A stretch of 64,000 nucleotides of DNA from an uncultured Psychrobacter sp. (GTDB taxonomy: Bacteria; Pseudomonadota; Gammaproteobacteria; Pseudomonadales; Moraxellaceae). The stretch is from assembly GCA_947489525.1 (NCBI GenBank), contig CANLDW010000001.1:62001-126000 (forward strand), given 5' to 3'. Made by a program: the position numbers and the translations under genes. Below the pieces are notes generated by a model, which saw nothing but the letters and a program-made list of their open reading frames with translations, made no database searches and had not been told where the DNA came from. Below, one piece after another: positions 9,421 through 18,970 of the stretch (the stretch's first letter is position 1; every line of letters begins with the position of its first letter).

Positions 9421-10083
9421 CTACTCCATCATCATTTGTTCCATCTCCGCGATTTGCTCAAGCTGAGCTTGTTGTGAGCGCTCTACATATCCATCATAAG
9501 CCGGAAGTGCAAGCGCAGCCAGTATACCAATAATAAATAAAGCGACGATTGTTCCTATCGCGCCAATATAGTGCACTTTACGATTAGGTCTTGGCGGCGC
9601 GCCGTATTCATTGATCCCCTCATCACCACGTCCAAATAGGAGATACAACATAAAAATAAGATTAACGAGCGGCATAAAGGATAAAACGGCCCACCAACCA
9701 CTTTGCCCCATATCATGTAGACGACGTTTAGGATAGATAATTGAATTAAAAATTATCAAAGGTATCATGAATAACACTAATACAACTACAGATAAGCTGG
9801 ACATGGCATCACTCGTACCACCAGTTAGAGCACTAATGACGGCTATGGCTACAAACGCTGCTATATATAAGATAAAACTCATTAGCAGCTGATAAGCGAC
9901 ATAGCGCAAGCGCCCAATACGTCCTGAAAGCTGATACCACTTGCTATTATTCGTCGCTTGCTGCATCGCTTGCAAGCGATTGTCCATGTTGGATCTTGGC
10001 GTCTGATAGGGATTAATTTGAGTATTATCAATTGATAGGTTGGTATTGACAGGTTTAGTAATATCGTTCATGGACAGATCCAT
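9421..10083 (-). CDS. DUF805 family membrane protein (paralogue A)
   Basis: 220 residues. After a hydrophilic N-terminal tail of about 50 residues comes W-Y-Q-L-S-G-R-I-G-R-L-R-Y, then four hydrophobic helices, with Y-P-K-R-R-L-H-D-M-G-Q-S-G-W-W between helices 2 and 3, the hallmark of DUF805. The C-terminus is unusual: a helix ending L-A-A-L-A-L-P-A-Y resembles a type IV pilin-like hydrophobic stretch, then an acidic Gln/Glu/Met tail. An alternative start four codons downstream (M5) is equally possible. Paralogue of the neighbouring gene; function unknown. Confidence 0.85.
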   Translation of the reverse strand: MDLSMNDITKPVNTNLSIDNTQINPYQTPRSNMDNRLQAMQQATNNSKWYQLSGRIGRLRYVAYQLLMSFILYIAAFVAIAVISALTGGTSDAMSSLSVVVLVLFMIPLIIFNSIIYPKRRLHDMGQSGWWAVLSFMPLVNLIFMLYLLFGRGDEGINEYGAPPRPNRKVHYIGAIGTIVALFIIGILAALALPAYDGYVERSQQAQLEQIAEMEQMMME

Positions 10084-10126
10084 CGTGTTGGTTATTAGTT
10101 AAATAGTCATGCAATAAGCGTAATTC

Positions 10127-10924
10127 TTACTCGCTAATAGTGCTATCAGAGAATACCTCTGCCTCTGATACTTCAATAAATTCCTCATAACTGAGGGTGT
10201 CAGAGCTTGGAACAGTCTCGCTGGCAGCGCTTGCTGGCGTTGCATCAATAGCATCTGCAACCTCTGTATCCAACATACTCTCAAAACTCATCTCACTGTT
10301 TTCGCCATCACCAAGCTCACCATTCAATACGTAATCAGGAGCACTAAGAAATGCAATCGCAGCAAACGCAGGGAGTACAAGCGCTAAAACAAAATCTGTG
10401 ATGCTATTGGGGCGTGCCGGTAGACCAAAGCGGTTAGCCCCCTCATCGCCTGGCATAAATATCAAATAAAGGAAAAACAGTAGATTGGCAATAGGGACAA
10501 AGGTGAGCAAGACCCACCAGCCCGATCTGTCTAAATCATGCAAGCGTCTGCGCGGCAATAGAATGCTCGAGCAGATATAAATAGGAGCTAACACGATAAA
10601 GAACAACACCATGGAGAAGCCGCTTAGACCATTACTTGATGTAGCGACAAGAAGTCCGAATATGAATACAAAACCCACTAAGCCCCACATGGTATTAAAT
10701 GCTAAATACTTGATACGCCCTACTCGTCCCTCAAGAGAGTACCAGCGACTGTCATTGTAGGCATCATAATGGGTTGTCGTCGGCTTAGTGGTCGCGTTAG
10801 GTGCAGAGTAATAGTCTGAGGTTGCAGGTGGGTTCAGATTAGGAGCAGAACGTCCGTCAAACGACTGTCCATGGCTATCGATATTATCTGTTTTATATAG
10901 GTCTGTCATAAAGTCGCCAAGCAT
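10127..10924 (-). CDS. DUF805 family membrane protein (paralogue B)
   Basis: 265 residues with the same plan as its neighbour: hydrophilic N-terminus, W-Y-S-L-E-G-R-V-G-R-I-K-Y, four helices, and P-R-R-R-L-H-D-L-D-R-S-G-W-W. The C-terminal 70 residues are acidic and Ser/Glu-rich, unlike paralogue A. M6 is an alternative start. It lies 43 bp upstream of paralogue A in the same direction, consistent with a tandem duplication and shared transcription. Confidence 0.85.
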   Translation of the reverse strand: MLGDFMTDLYKTDNIDSHGQSFDGRSAPNLNPPATSDYYSAPNATTKPTTTHYDAYNDSRWYSLEGRVGRIKYLAFNTMWGLVGFVFIFGLLVATSSNGLSGFSMVLFFIVLAPIYICSSILLPRRRLHDLDRSGWWVLLTFVPIANLLFFLYLIFMPGDEGANRFGLPARPNSITDFVLALVLPAFAAIAFLSAPDYVLNGELGDGENSEMSFESMLDTEVADAIDATPASAASETVPSSDTLSYEEFIEVSEAEVFSDSTISE

Positions 10925-11027
10925 TAAAATGCTATATGTTTCTGAATATAACTAAATATTACTATAATGTATCAAATTAAGCTTAAATGTACCAACTTTA
11001 TTTTAGCATTTTTTATTTAGGAATTGA

Positions 11028-11792
11028 TTAAGGCTCCTCTCGGTACAAGGTTGTCTTTGCTTCTTCTTTAAATTCTTCCACTGTAATTTTGTCTTGAGAC
11101 GAACCTTTATTTATAGCACTATCTGACAAACCAGAGCGATCATAATCTGACGAGGATTTTGCTACCTGTACTTGTGAAGTTTGCTGTAGAGCAGTTTGGT
11201 TATTGGATGCTACGCGGTTATTTATACTGTCTTGCCTAACGTCTTGTACTTTAGGTTGTTTATCTAAGTTCGATACTGATCCTAATGTATTGTCGTTTGA
11301 CTGTTGATCTAAGGGGGCGTTTTGGACAGCGACGGCCGTCGTATCCATTTGAGACTCCTTATCAGTAACAGTACTATTTGTACTCAGTAAATGACTCATT
11401 GCTGGCAGTTTACCCATGATGGTAAGCGTGATAACCCCAAGTGTACTGAGTAAAAGGGCGCAAATAATACTTATCATCAAGATGCTGACCCCTTCACGTC
11501 GTCCGCGCCACTGTTTACGCGTTTTATTTGTCTGCGCGTGTGCATCTATTTTGGTATTGGAGTTGGCTTCTGAATCGATAAGTCTGATAGGTTCGGCAGG
11601 AATACTATTTGACTCTGCTTCTAATTTTGGTGTTGAGTCTACATTAATATCCGCTTGATTGCCTGTTTCAAGCGCAGAGAAAAACGATAACTCTTCATCG
11701 CTCCATGTTTCACTGAGCGTCTCAGTCGTAGTTTTAGTCATTTCAATACCACTTTCAAAGTTTGCACTATCCTTGTCGCTTGAGCCGCTCAT
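11028..11792 (-). CDS. Single-pass membrane protein of unknown function
   Basis: About 254 residues. An acidic hydrophilic N-terminal half precedes one transmembrane helix near residues 110-135, then a Ser/Asn/Gln-rich extracytoplasmic tail of low complexity. The layout (N-in, C-out, long disordered tail) resembles small envelope or regulator-anchor proteins, but no family is recognisable. A TTG eight codons upstream (11816) is open, but the ATG at 11792 has an AGGA site 9 bp ahead and is preferred. Confidence 0.6.
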   Translation of the reverse strand: MSGSSDKDSANFESGIEMTKTTTETLSETWSDEELSFFSALETGNQADINVDSTPKLEAESNSIPAEPIRLIDSEANSNTKIDAHAQTNKTRKQWRGRREGVSILMISIICALLLSTLGVITLTIMGKLPAMSHLLSTNSTVTDKESQMDTTAVAVQNAPLDQQSNDNTLGSVSNLDKQPKVQDVRQDSINNRVASNNQTALQQTSQVQVAKSSSDYDRSGLSDSAINKGSSQDKITVEEFKEEAKTTLYREEP

Positions 11793-12108
11793 ATACTTAC
11801 GTCCTGAATAAAGCAAAGTTATTGTTACGCGCTATGAATGATAAAAAAACCTGTTTTAGTAGTAATGTCTCTATCTTTGATGGACCAAAAACACCTAGAG
11901 ACAAACCTAAAGACAAAAGGTATTTTCAATTACTAGCATATAATAGGTAACAAGCAAAATATGTGCCAGACGCTTGGTCGCTATAGGCCGATAGGCGTCG
12001 ATATTAGGCCCTTTTTTGCTTTTTTTAATAATAACCAACTCAAGTATTGAGAAAAATAAGTATTAGGATTTCAACTAAACCTACCCTGTTATTAACCGCT
12101 ACAAACAC
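11793..12108. other. Intergenic DNA, no gene seen
   Basis: AT-rich spacer between the single-pass protein (which starts at 11792 and reads left) and katE's 3' end. A GC-richer patch near 11965-12012 ends in two T-runs, but its possible stem is only about 4 bp. Promoter signals for the leftward gene should be here; none is clear. Confidence 0.5.
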
Positions 12109-12134
12109 AAAAAACCCAGCGACAAGGCTGAGTT
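12109..12134 (-). terminator. Rho-independent terminator of katE
   Basis: On the minus strand the stem AACTCAGC pairs with GCTGGGTT (8 bp with one G-T pair) across a 6-nt loop and runs directly into TTTTTT. It lies 34-59 bp beyond the katE stop codon. Confidence 0.8.
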
Positions 12135-12167
12135 CTTGCATTAAATTACCAGTAGACATCCAAATCG

Positions 12168-14264
12168 TTAAGCTAGATTACGATTCTTAGGTTCACGTTC
12201 CCAAAGGCGCGTTTTTGCATTGTCGATGAAAGTACTGACATCATCAAGCGGGGTCACAAAGGCATCTTTTTCAATGGGTAGTTTACTTAAGATAAATTCA
12301 TCCGTAGCACCGCAGTAGGCAATCGCCTTACAGTTCACAAACGCATCCATGAACCAATCAAGTGTGTAACTGTCATTGGCTAGCATTTTTGCCTGTTCAG
12401 GAGTAATCACGCTGACGACCGCATCGAATAATACCGATGGCGCGCCTGCAATGCGCTCAGCGGACTCAATACGCGTACCCTCATCAAGCACAACCTCGCG
12501 GCCAGGGGCGACGATTTTTACTCTAGCACCTTCAGCTTCGATAGCTTTTTCATACTTTTCGATCTCATTTATTGGCGTTCCTTTAGCGACTAGGATACCT
12601 ACCATACGTCCCTTGAGACTCTTTGGTGTGATACCAATAGTTTGCACCGCTTCTGATGTCGCCATGTCTTGGATCGGCGCTTGCGGCGTTGGTGCGTCAG
12701 GTAGCTCCATGCCTAGCGTATCGGCAACACGTTTGGCAAGGCTATCATCGATATTAATTAGATGTCCAAGCATCCGCGTGCGTACGTAAGCGGTATCCAC
12801 TTTACCCAGCTCAAAAGCAAAGGCTGAGGCTATGTGCGCTTGCTCAATCGGCGTTTGACTGCGATAGAACATGCGAGCCTGACTGTAGTGATCGGCAAAT
12901 CTCTCAGGACGTACGCGACCTTTTATGCCATCATCAATCTTTTCGGGAAATGATTTGAAGCCATTTTTTGGATCTTCGCGCGGACTATCTGGATCTAAGC
13001 TCTGCGGATCATAAAGCGTACGACTCTTGGGAACCTGCATTTGCATATGCCCATCTTGCTGGTTATTAGCAAATGGACATTTTGGCGCATTAATAGGAAT
13101 CTGTGCAAAGTTCGGCGAACCTAGGCGCTTAAGCTGCGTATCTAAATAGCTAAACAGGCGTCCATGCAGTAAGGGATCGTTACTAAAATCCATACCCGGC
13201 AAGACGTGTGAAGCACAAAACGCTACCTGCTCAGTTTCAGCAAAGAAGTTATCAGGATTACGGTTCAATACCATTTTACCCACTATTCTAACGGGCACGG
13301 TCTCTTCGGGGATGAGCTTAGTAGCATCTAAGTGATCGAATGGGAACTGCTCAGCTTCTTCTTCGGTAAAGAGCTGCACACCAAACTGCCATTCTGGGTA
13401 ATCACCATTCATAATAGATTCGAACAGATCGCGGCGATGGTAGTCAGGGTCTGCGCCCGATATCTTAATCGCCTCATCCCAAGTGGTGGACTGTACGCCA
13501 AGCACTGGCTTCCAATGAAAGCGTACAAAGGTACTTTTACCCTCTTTGTTAATCAGGCGGAAGCTATGAATGCCAAAGCCTTCCATCATACGATAGCTAC
13601 GCGGTAGCGCGCGGTCACTCATATCCCAGATTAGATTATGCATAGTTTCAGGGTTTAGCGATACATAATCCCAAAACGTATCATGAGCGGAGGCTGCTTG
13701 CGGGAAGCCGCGATCAGGCTCAGGTTTTAGCGCATGAATGAGATCAGGGAATTTAATGGCGTCTTGAATAAAGAAGATCGGCATGTTATTGCCGACGATA
13801 TCCCAGTTGCCCTCTTCGGTATAAAACTTAACCGCAAAGCCGCGCACATCACGTGGAGTGTCCTTTGCGCCTTTATTACCAGCGACCTCTGAGAAACGCG
13901 TAAAGACTGGCGTTTGCTTGCCCGTTTCTGTCAAAATCTTGGCGGTAGTGTACTCTTCAAGCGACTCTGTCAATTCGAAATAGCCGTGAGCCGCGCTACC
14001 ACGAGCATGGACAACTCGTTCAGGGATACGTTCATGGTCAAAATGCGTGATTTTTTCACGCAATACAAAGTCCTCTAACAAGGTCGGACCGAGCGACTCA
14101 GGTGGGCCTGCTTTTAGCGAGTTTTGATTGTCAGCGATCACCACGCCTTGCTGAGTGGTTAGCAATTTTGAATCGTCGTCTGCTGGCTGGTGGGTTTCGC
14201 CGCCATTACCCGTGGTAGTATTCATATTTTTGGCTGGATCACTATAATTGATTTCCTTTTTCAT
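12168..14264 (-). CDS. katE: Catalase HPII, large-subunit monofunctional haem catalase
   Basis: 698 residues. It converts hydrogen peroxide to water and oxygen in the cytoplasm. The catalytic His is at residue 86 ([11 protein letters not shown]), the catalytic Asn at 159 (V-G-N-N-M-P-I-F-F) and the haem-ligand Tyr at 373 (R-L-F-S-Y). Spacing of these three equals that in E. coli HPII. The C-terminal 150 residues form the extra class I glutamine amidotransferase-like domain (beginning G-R-M-V-G-I-L-V-A) typical of large-subunit catalases. The ATG is preceded by AAGGAT. The gene is divergent from a LysR regulator that may control it. Confidence 0.96.
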   Translation of the reverse strand: MKKEINYSDPAKNMNTTTGNGGETHQPADDDSKLLTTQQGVVIADNQNSLKAGPPESLGPTLLEDFVLREKITHFDHERIPERVVHARGSAAHGYFELTESLEEYTTAKILTETGKQTPVFTRFSEVAGNKGAKDTPRDVRGFAVKFYTEEGNWDIVGNNMPIFFIQDAIKFPDLIHALKPEPDRGFPQAASAHDTFWDYVSLNPETMHNLIWDMSDRALPRSYRMMEGFGIHSFRLINKEGKSTFVRFHWKPVLGVQSTTWDEAIKISGADPDYHRRDLFESIMNGDYPEWQFGVQLFTEEEAEQFPFDHLDATKLIPEETVPVRIVGKMVLNRNPDNFFAETEQVAFCASHVLPGMDFSNDPLLHGRLFSYLDTQLKRLGSPNFAQIPINAPKCPFANNQQDGHMQMQVPKSRTLYDPQSLDPDSPREDPKNGFKSFPEKIDDGIKGRVRPERFADHYSQARMFYRSQTPIEQAHIASAFAFELGKVDTAYVRTRMLGHLINIDDSLAKRVADTLGMELPDAPTPQAPIQDMATSEAVQTIGITPKSLKGRMVGILVAKGTPINEIEKYEKAIEAEGARVKIVAPGREVVLDEGTRIESAERIAGAPSVLFDAVVSVITPEQAKMLANDSYTLDWFMDAFVNCKAIAYCGATDEFILSKLPIEKDAFVTPLDDVSTFIDNAKTRLWEREPKNRNLA

Positions 14265-14450
14265 AATCTATCCTTAGTCGTAGTTTATAGTACATAATAA
14301 AAGTAGATATTTAATTTCAATTATTGAGCGCTCATAGGGTTACAAAATCAGAGCTAAGCTCTAAACAACTGAAGCTTAAATAAGTACATCTACACTTATT
14401 AATGCTAAGTAAAACCTTTTCTTATATTGTTGATGTTTAGTCATTTTTCA

Positions 14451-14467
14451 GTTATTAAATTGATAAC
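14451..14467. promoter_or_regulatory. Candidate LysR-type operator
   Basis: GTTATTAAATTGATAAC is a 5-7-5 interrupted palindrome of the T-N11-A type, 39 bp upstream of the LysR gene in the katE-lysR divergent intergenic region. That LysR proteins bind such sites is known; that this one does is inference. Confidence 0.4.
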
Positions 14468-14506
14468 TTTACCAAAAATGTACTCTTACTATTTTCGGGT
14501 ATAAAT

Positions 14507-15436
14507 ATGGATTTAAAACAGCTCAGCGCTTTTGTTGCCATCGCTGAATCAAAGAGCTTTAGCGCAGCAGTGGTTACGACAGGACTTTCTCAGCCTAGTT
14601 TGAGCCGATTACTAAAACAGTTGGAGATTGATCTCGGTGTTGAGCTGATCGATCGCTATCACCGTCCGCTGCAGCTGACCGATGCTGGACAGTTTTTTTA
14701 TGACAAGATAAGTAGTCTACTGACAGAGCTTGATACTGTGATCAGTATGACTCAGCGCTTATCTTCGCCTAGTATGGCTTTAAATATCGGATTTGTACCC
14801 TCAGTGCTGTACGGCCTACTGCCTGAGATTATCGCTGAGTTAAAACGAGGTCGCCCTGATATTGAGGTTAATCTAAAAGACATCAGCTCCTATCAGCAAA
14901 TCGAAGCGCTAAAATCAGGCGAGATTGACATTGGCTTTGGCCGTTTTGCCCATCTTGATCCATGGATTCAGCAGATATTACTGCGTCATGAGCGTTACGT
15001 CGTGGCCTTGCCAAAGGATCATCTACTGGCGCACGGTGGTGAGCTGCGCTTGCTTGATTTGGCCAATAACCGTCTCATTTTGTATCATCAAACGCGCCTG
15101 AGCCTGCCGTCCCCGGCTATCACAACAGAGCCGTTACTGCACCTGTTTGCCCAGCACGGTATCTCGCCTGTGATGACGACGACGGTCAGTGATTTACAAG
15201 TGGCGCTCGGTCTTGTCGCTGCTGGTGAAGGCATTACCTTAGTGCCTGCAAGTCTAAAAACCGTCCGTACCGAGCAGATCAGCTACCAGCGCCTCGTACA
15301 CGAAAACGCGACCTCACCTATCTACTTGCATACCTTAAAGGATATCGTCCATCCTAAAATTGCAGATTTGCTTCAGGCGACTTATGCAGTTTATGAGCGC
15401 CGCGGTATCACCTATCGCCGTCAAAGTTTTTTGTAA
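14507..15436 (+). CDS. LysR family transcriptional regulator
   Basis: 309 residues. The N-terminal winged helix-turn-helix (residues 1-60, F-V-A-I-A-E-S-K-S-F-S-A-A and L-S-Q-P-S-L-S-R-L-L-K-Q-L-E) is followed by a periplasmic-binding-protein-like effector domain. The overall look is of the CatM/BenM-like group rather than OxyR: no redox Cys pair is present. Divergent from katE, 242 bp away, so control of katE or of itself is plausible, though the following Nramp-like gene is another candidate target. The inducer is unknown. Confidence 0.92.
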   Translation: MDLKQLSAFVAIAESKSFSAAVVTTGLSQPSLSRLLKQLEIDLGVELIDRYHRPLQLTDAGQFFYDKISSLLTELDTVISMTQRLSSPSMALNIGFVPSVLYGLLPEIIAELKRGRPDIEVNLKDISSYQQIEALKSGEIDIGFGRFAHLDPWIQQILLRHERYVVALPKDHLLAHGGELRLLDLANNRLILYHQTRLSLPSPAITTEPLLHLFAQHGISPVMTTTVSDLQVALGLVAAGEGITLVPASLKTVRTEQISYQRLVHENATSPIYLHTLKDIVHPKIADLLQATYAVYERRGITYRRQSFL

Positions 15437-15624
15437 AGGTAAATGTTTGCAGGATTAAAGTTAGCATCCACGACTTAATAACTATTATCGCGTACAGCAA
15501 TAGGTATGCTAAAGTCATCGCTAATTTATTTTTAGTTCACTATAGGCATACGTAGACAAAGGCTGGCGTTACACTGTTATCTTCTACGTTTCTGCATTCT
15601 AAGCTTTTATAGTTTGAGGTATTC

Positions 15625-16890
15625 ATGACCACACAATCACTTAATCAAGATACGCCAAAAACAGGCTTTAGTTGGCGCATCTTTGGTCCCGGTATTTTGA
15701 TGGCGACAGCGGCTATTGGCGGCTCGCATCTGGTCTCATCGACGCAGGCAGGCGCGATATATGGCTGGCAACTGGCAATTATGATTATCCTTGCCAATGT
15801 CTTTAAGTATCCGTTTTTTCGCTTTGGTACTGACTATGTCTATGATACGGGTGAGAGCTTGATTGCAGGCTATGCAAAACGCTCAAAGGCATATCTTTGG
15901 ATCTACTTTATTTTATCTATTTTATCAGCGGTGATTAGCACAGGCGCGGTGACGCTGCTTGCTGCGGTGATTTTAGGCTTTATGTTACCCGCCGCTTCCA
16001 TAGGACTATCGAGTATCACATTGGCTACCATTATTGTCGCGGTATGCTGGTTCTTTTTGATTGCCGGTCACTATAAATTGCTCGATGGCGTGACTAAGTG
16101 GATTATGATTGCTTTGACAGCGGCCACGGTGATTTCGGTGTTTATCGCAGCAGGCAAGCCTACAGTTATGAGTGCCGATTTTGTTGCCGCCTCCCCTTGG
16201 AATCTTGCAACGTTAGGTTTTATTGTCGCGCTTATGGGCTGGATGCCAGCACCGCTTGAGTTTGCGGCGATCACCTCGATGTGGACCTCCGCCAAGCGCA
16301 AAACAGATAACACGACACACAAACAAGGACTGCTTGATTTTAACGTTGGCTTTTTGGTGTCGGCTATCTTGGCGCTGTTTTTTTTAGCCTTAGGCGTGTT
16401 TGTTCAGTACGGCTCAGGGCAAGAGATTCAGATCGCAGGCGCAGCTTACGTCGACCAGCTGATCAGTATGTATACCAATACAATTGGTGAGTGGTCGCGA
16501 CTGCTGGTCGCGTTCGTCGCCTTTATGTGCATGTTTGGCACGACGATTACCTGCGCGGATGGTTATGGCCGCGCTAACGCTGAGTGTTGGCGACTGCTCA
16601 AAGGCGAGAGCGAGATCAGTAGTAAGCAAGTGGCCTTTTGGACGACGTATGCTATTGGTGGCGGGCTGATGATTATTACCTTTTTTACTGGGCAGCTGGG
16701 CGCTATGCTTAAGTTCGCTATGATATCGGCTTTTGTCTCTGCCCCTATCTTTGGCTGGCTTAACTACTCGCTAGTCAAGAATCATAAAAAATTATCGTTT
16801 GGAATGAACGCGTACTCGATAGCAGGTCTGTTGTTCTTAGGTGGTTTTACCTTACTTTTTTTAGCCAATCTTGCAGGGTTATTTGATTAA
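15625..16890 (+). CDS. Nramp-like (SLC11-related) transporter lacking the canonical metal-binding motifs
   Basis: 421 residues with about eleven transmembrane helices and the overall pattern of the Nramp family, beginning G-P-G-I-L-M-A-T. In helix 1, where classical Nramp has D-P-G-N, this protein has G-G-S-H; in helix 6, where M-P-H is usual, it reads M-P-A. Both sets of metal ligands of Mn/Fe transporters are therefore absent, so the substrate may not be a divalent metal. GAGG lies about 6 bp before the ATG. It follows the LysR gene by 188 bp in the same direction. Annotation pipelines would probably call it a divalent metal transporter; that should be treated with caution. Confidence 0.85.
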   Translation: MTTQSLNQDTPKTGFSWRIFGPGILMATAAIGGSHLVSSTQAGAIYGWQLAIMIILANVFKYPFFRFGTDYVYDTGESLIAGYAKRSKAYLWIYFILSILSAVISTGAVTLLAAVILGFMLPAASIGLSSITLATIIVAVCWFFLIAGHYKLLDGVTKWIMIALTAATVISVFIAAGKPTVMSADFVAASPWNLATLGFIVALMGWMPAPLEFAAITSMWTSAKRKTDNTTHKQGLLDFNVGFLVSAILALFFLALGVFVQYGSGQEIQIAGAAYVDQLISMYTNTIGEWSRLLVAFVAFMCMFGTTITCADGYGRANAECWRLLKGESEISSKQVAFWTTYAIGGGLMIITFFTGQLGAMLKFAMISAFVSAPIFGWLNYSLVKNHKKLSFGMNAYSIAGLLFLGGFTLLFLANLAGLFD

Positions 16891-16944
16891 TCCTACGTGT
16901 TTGAGCATTATTTTTAATCTTAATACTTACGGGATTAATTTTTA

Positions 16945-16989
16945 ATATCAATAAGCCCACTTGACAATGTTATGAGGGCTTATTGATAT
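16945..16989. repeat. 14-bp perfect inverted repeat
   Basis: ATATCAATAAGCCC and GGGCTTATTGATAT are perfectly complementary arms around a 17-nt spacer, 55 bp after the Nramp-like gene. There is no T-run on either side, so a standard intrinsic terminator is unlikely; a hairpin or a protein-binding site is possible. The rest of the 374-bp gap to prpB is AT-rich with no gene. Confidence 0.75.
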
Positions 16990-17190
16990 GGAGCACACTT
17001 AAAGCCACTATCTATTACAAATGTAATTAAATGTAAATAAAACCCTTTATCTAATATAGTATTTTACTGTCTATAAATAATATAATGGTTAAAATATAGA
17101 AAAACAGATAATACTATTTGTTAATCAAATAATTATAAAATTTCTAAATGCACAATAAACAAAAACTAATCAAATAGGAAGAATACTGGC

Positions 17191-17218
17191 TTGGTATGGC
17201 TGCATAATTAGGTATAAT
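17191..17218 (+). promoter_or_regulatory. Candidate sigma-70 promoter of prpB
   Basis: TTGGTA and TATAAT are separated by 16 bp and end 46 bp before the prpB ATG. AAGGA at 17253-17257 gives the ribosome binding site, 7 bp before the ATG. Confidence 0.5.
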
Positions 17219-17264
17219 CGAAACTGATAGCGATAAGATTACCCCGCCACGTAAGGATTACGAT

Positions 17265-18155
17265 ATGACCTCATCCGCAGGTTTGCGCTTTAGACAAACA
17301 CTTCAACAGCAAAAAGATAATAATCAACCTCTACAAATCGTCGGTACGATCAATGCTTATACGGCAATGATGGCAACCCAAGTCGGTCATAAGGCGATCT
17401 ATCTATCAGGTGCAGGCGTGGCAAACGCGTCTTTTGGCTTGCCGGATTTAGGTATGACTAGCCTAGACAATGTGTTAGAAGACGCGCGCCGTATTACCGA
17501 TGCCGTTGACACGCCATTACTCGTTGATATTGATACAGGTTTTGGCGGTGCTTTTAATATTGCGCAAACGATCAAGAAGATGGAAAAAGCGAATGTCGCT
17601 GCGGTACATATTGAAGACCAAATCGCGCAAAAGCGCTGCGGTCACCGACCTAACAAAGAAATTGTTAGTATCTCTGAGATGACCGATCGTCTAAAAGCGG
17701 CGCTTGATGCCAGAATCGATCCTGACTTCGTCATTATGGCGCGCACCGATGCCTTATCGGTTGAAGGACTTGACGCCGCTGTTGAGCGCGCGGTGGCATT
17801 CTCTGAGGCAGGCGCGGACATGATCTTTGCCGAAGCTTTGACCGATATCGAGATGTATCGCAAATTCACCGATGTCTTAGACATCCCAGTGCTGGCTAAT
17901 ATGACAGAATTTGGGCAGACGGATCTGTACACCACCGAGCAGCTGCATAATGTCGGTGTCGATATGGTGCTCTATCCTTTATCCGCTTTTCGCGCGATGA
18001 ACCAAGCCGCGCTCAATGTCTATGAACATATCTTAGCTGATGGCAGTCAAAAGCAAGTCGTAGATACCATGCAGACGCGCATGGCGCTTTATGATTTTTT
18101 AAACTATCACGAGTTTGAGCAAACTTTGGACAAACTATTTGCAGATAATAAATAG
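17265..18155 (+). CDS. prpB: Methylisocitrate lyase
   Basis: 296 residues, the usual length. It cleaves 2-methylisocitrate to pyruvate and succinate, the last step of the methylcitrate cycle for propionyl-CoA. The signature K-R-C-G-H-R-P-N-K places the catalytic Cys at 125; [10 protein letters not shown] (residues 86-95) supplies metal-site aspartates. It is the first gene of the prp region and is followed by a lipoprotein gene and prpC. No PrpR or GntR-type regulator is visible beside it, which is unusual for prp loci. Confidence 0.96.
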   Translation: MTSSAGLRFRQTLQQQKDNNQPLQIVGTINAYTAMMATQVGHKAIYLSGAGVANASFGLPDLGMTSLDNVLEDARRITDAVDTPLLVDIDTGFGGAFNIAQTIKKMEKANVAAVHIEDQIAQKRCGHRPNKEIVSISEMTDRLKAALDARIDPDFVIMARTDALSVEGLDAAVERAVAFSEAGADMIFAEALTDIEMYRKFTDVLDIPVLANMTEFGQTDLYTTEQLHNVGVDMVLYPLSAFRAMNQAALNVYEHILADGSQKQVVDTMQTRMALYDFLNYHEFEQTLDKLFADNK

Positions 18156-18227
18156 GATCCTGTCCACTAGACTGTTTTTAACCTACTAAACAGATTCTTT
18201 GACTCTACTACTCATTACGAGATTCTT

Positions 18228-18905
18228 ATGACTAGCCTTACTTTAAAACGCTCTTTATTCGGTGTTGTTTTAGCTTCCAGCTTATTGGCAACGGGCTGCG
18301 ATAATACTGCAAACACAACTGATGATTCGCTTAGCGATACTGAGGTGCAGATTGAGGAGACCCAAACAGATAATACTGCGATCACCCCTACAGCAGTGAC
18401 ACCTACTACAAGTGTTGAAGAGCCTTTTGTCATGACGACTATAGGTATGAACTCCATCAACAGTATGATCTTCACCCCTCTCATTAATAGTGGCGAGTTG
18501 ACCGGTGAGCAGGCCACTTGTCTTGCTGCGCGTGACAACAACTTAGGCCAAACTGAATTACAAGACTTTTATAAGCGCCAATTTTCAGACGCTGAATTAC
18601 AAGAGTTAGATGATTTTTATAACTCAGATGTCGGACAAAAAATGCTGCAATTTGGCGAGCAAGAGATGGTGATCATGAATGGCGGAGAGGTTGCTACGCC
18701 TATGGCAGATCCCACGCCCGATGAGATAGCAGAGATTCAAGCCTTTATGCAGTCGCCCACAGGCGTCAAATATGTACAGACGAATAATGCACTTGGCGAA
18801 GGCAGTGCAATCTTGAGTCTTGAGGAGCCGATTAACGCTGAATTTCAGCGTTGTAATATTGATCTTACACTTGCGCAGTTAATGCAACCAGCACCTGCTC
18901 AATAG
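18228..18905 (+). CDS. DUF2059-like lipoprotein
   Basis: 225 residues. A lipoprotein signal peptide ends in L-A-T-G-C (Cys at 24), so the protein should be anchored in the envelope. A Thr-rich linker of about 35 residues follows. The mature part has the DUF2059-like pattern: F-Y-K-R-Q-F-S-D-A-E-L-Q-E-L and F-Y-N-S-D-V-G-Q-K-M-L. It sits 72 bp after prpB and 65 bp before prpC, in the same direction, and is not a known part of the methylcitrate cycle. Function unknown; the family is common in proteobacterial envelopes. Confidence 0.75.
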   Translation: MTSLTLKRSLFGVVLASSLLATGCDNTANTTDDSLSDTEVQIEETQTDNTAITPTAVTPTTSVEEPFVMTTIGMNSINSMIFTPLINSGELTGEQATCLAARDNNLGQTELQDFYKRQFSDAELQELDDFYNSDVGQKMLQFGEQEMVIMNGGEVATPMADPTPDEIAEIQAFMQSPTGVKYVQTNNALGEGSAILSLEEPINAEFQRCNIDLTLAQLMQPAPAQ

Positions 18906-18970
18906 AAGGGTCATTTTTAACTTATTTTATGAAACTTACTTTTATCACAAGCCACTAAAGGGACTCACTC

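Noticed and set aside
11762..11950. Plus-strand 62-codon frame near 11.8 kb
   Set aside because: Basic, Lys/Arg/Asp-rich with no ribosome binding site, and overlaps the start of the leftward gene.
12390..12790. Plus-strand frame of 137 codons opposite katE
   Set aside because: Entirely shadowed by the catalase C-terminal domain, which has clear family sequence.
14265..14506. OxyR-type control of katE
   Set aside because: The neighbouring LysR protein lacks the redox Cys pair of OxyR, so only generic LysR control is suggested.
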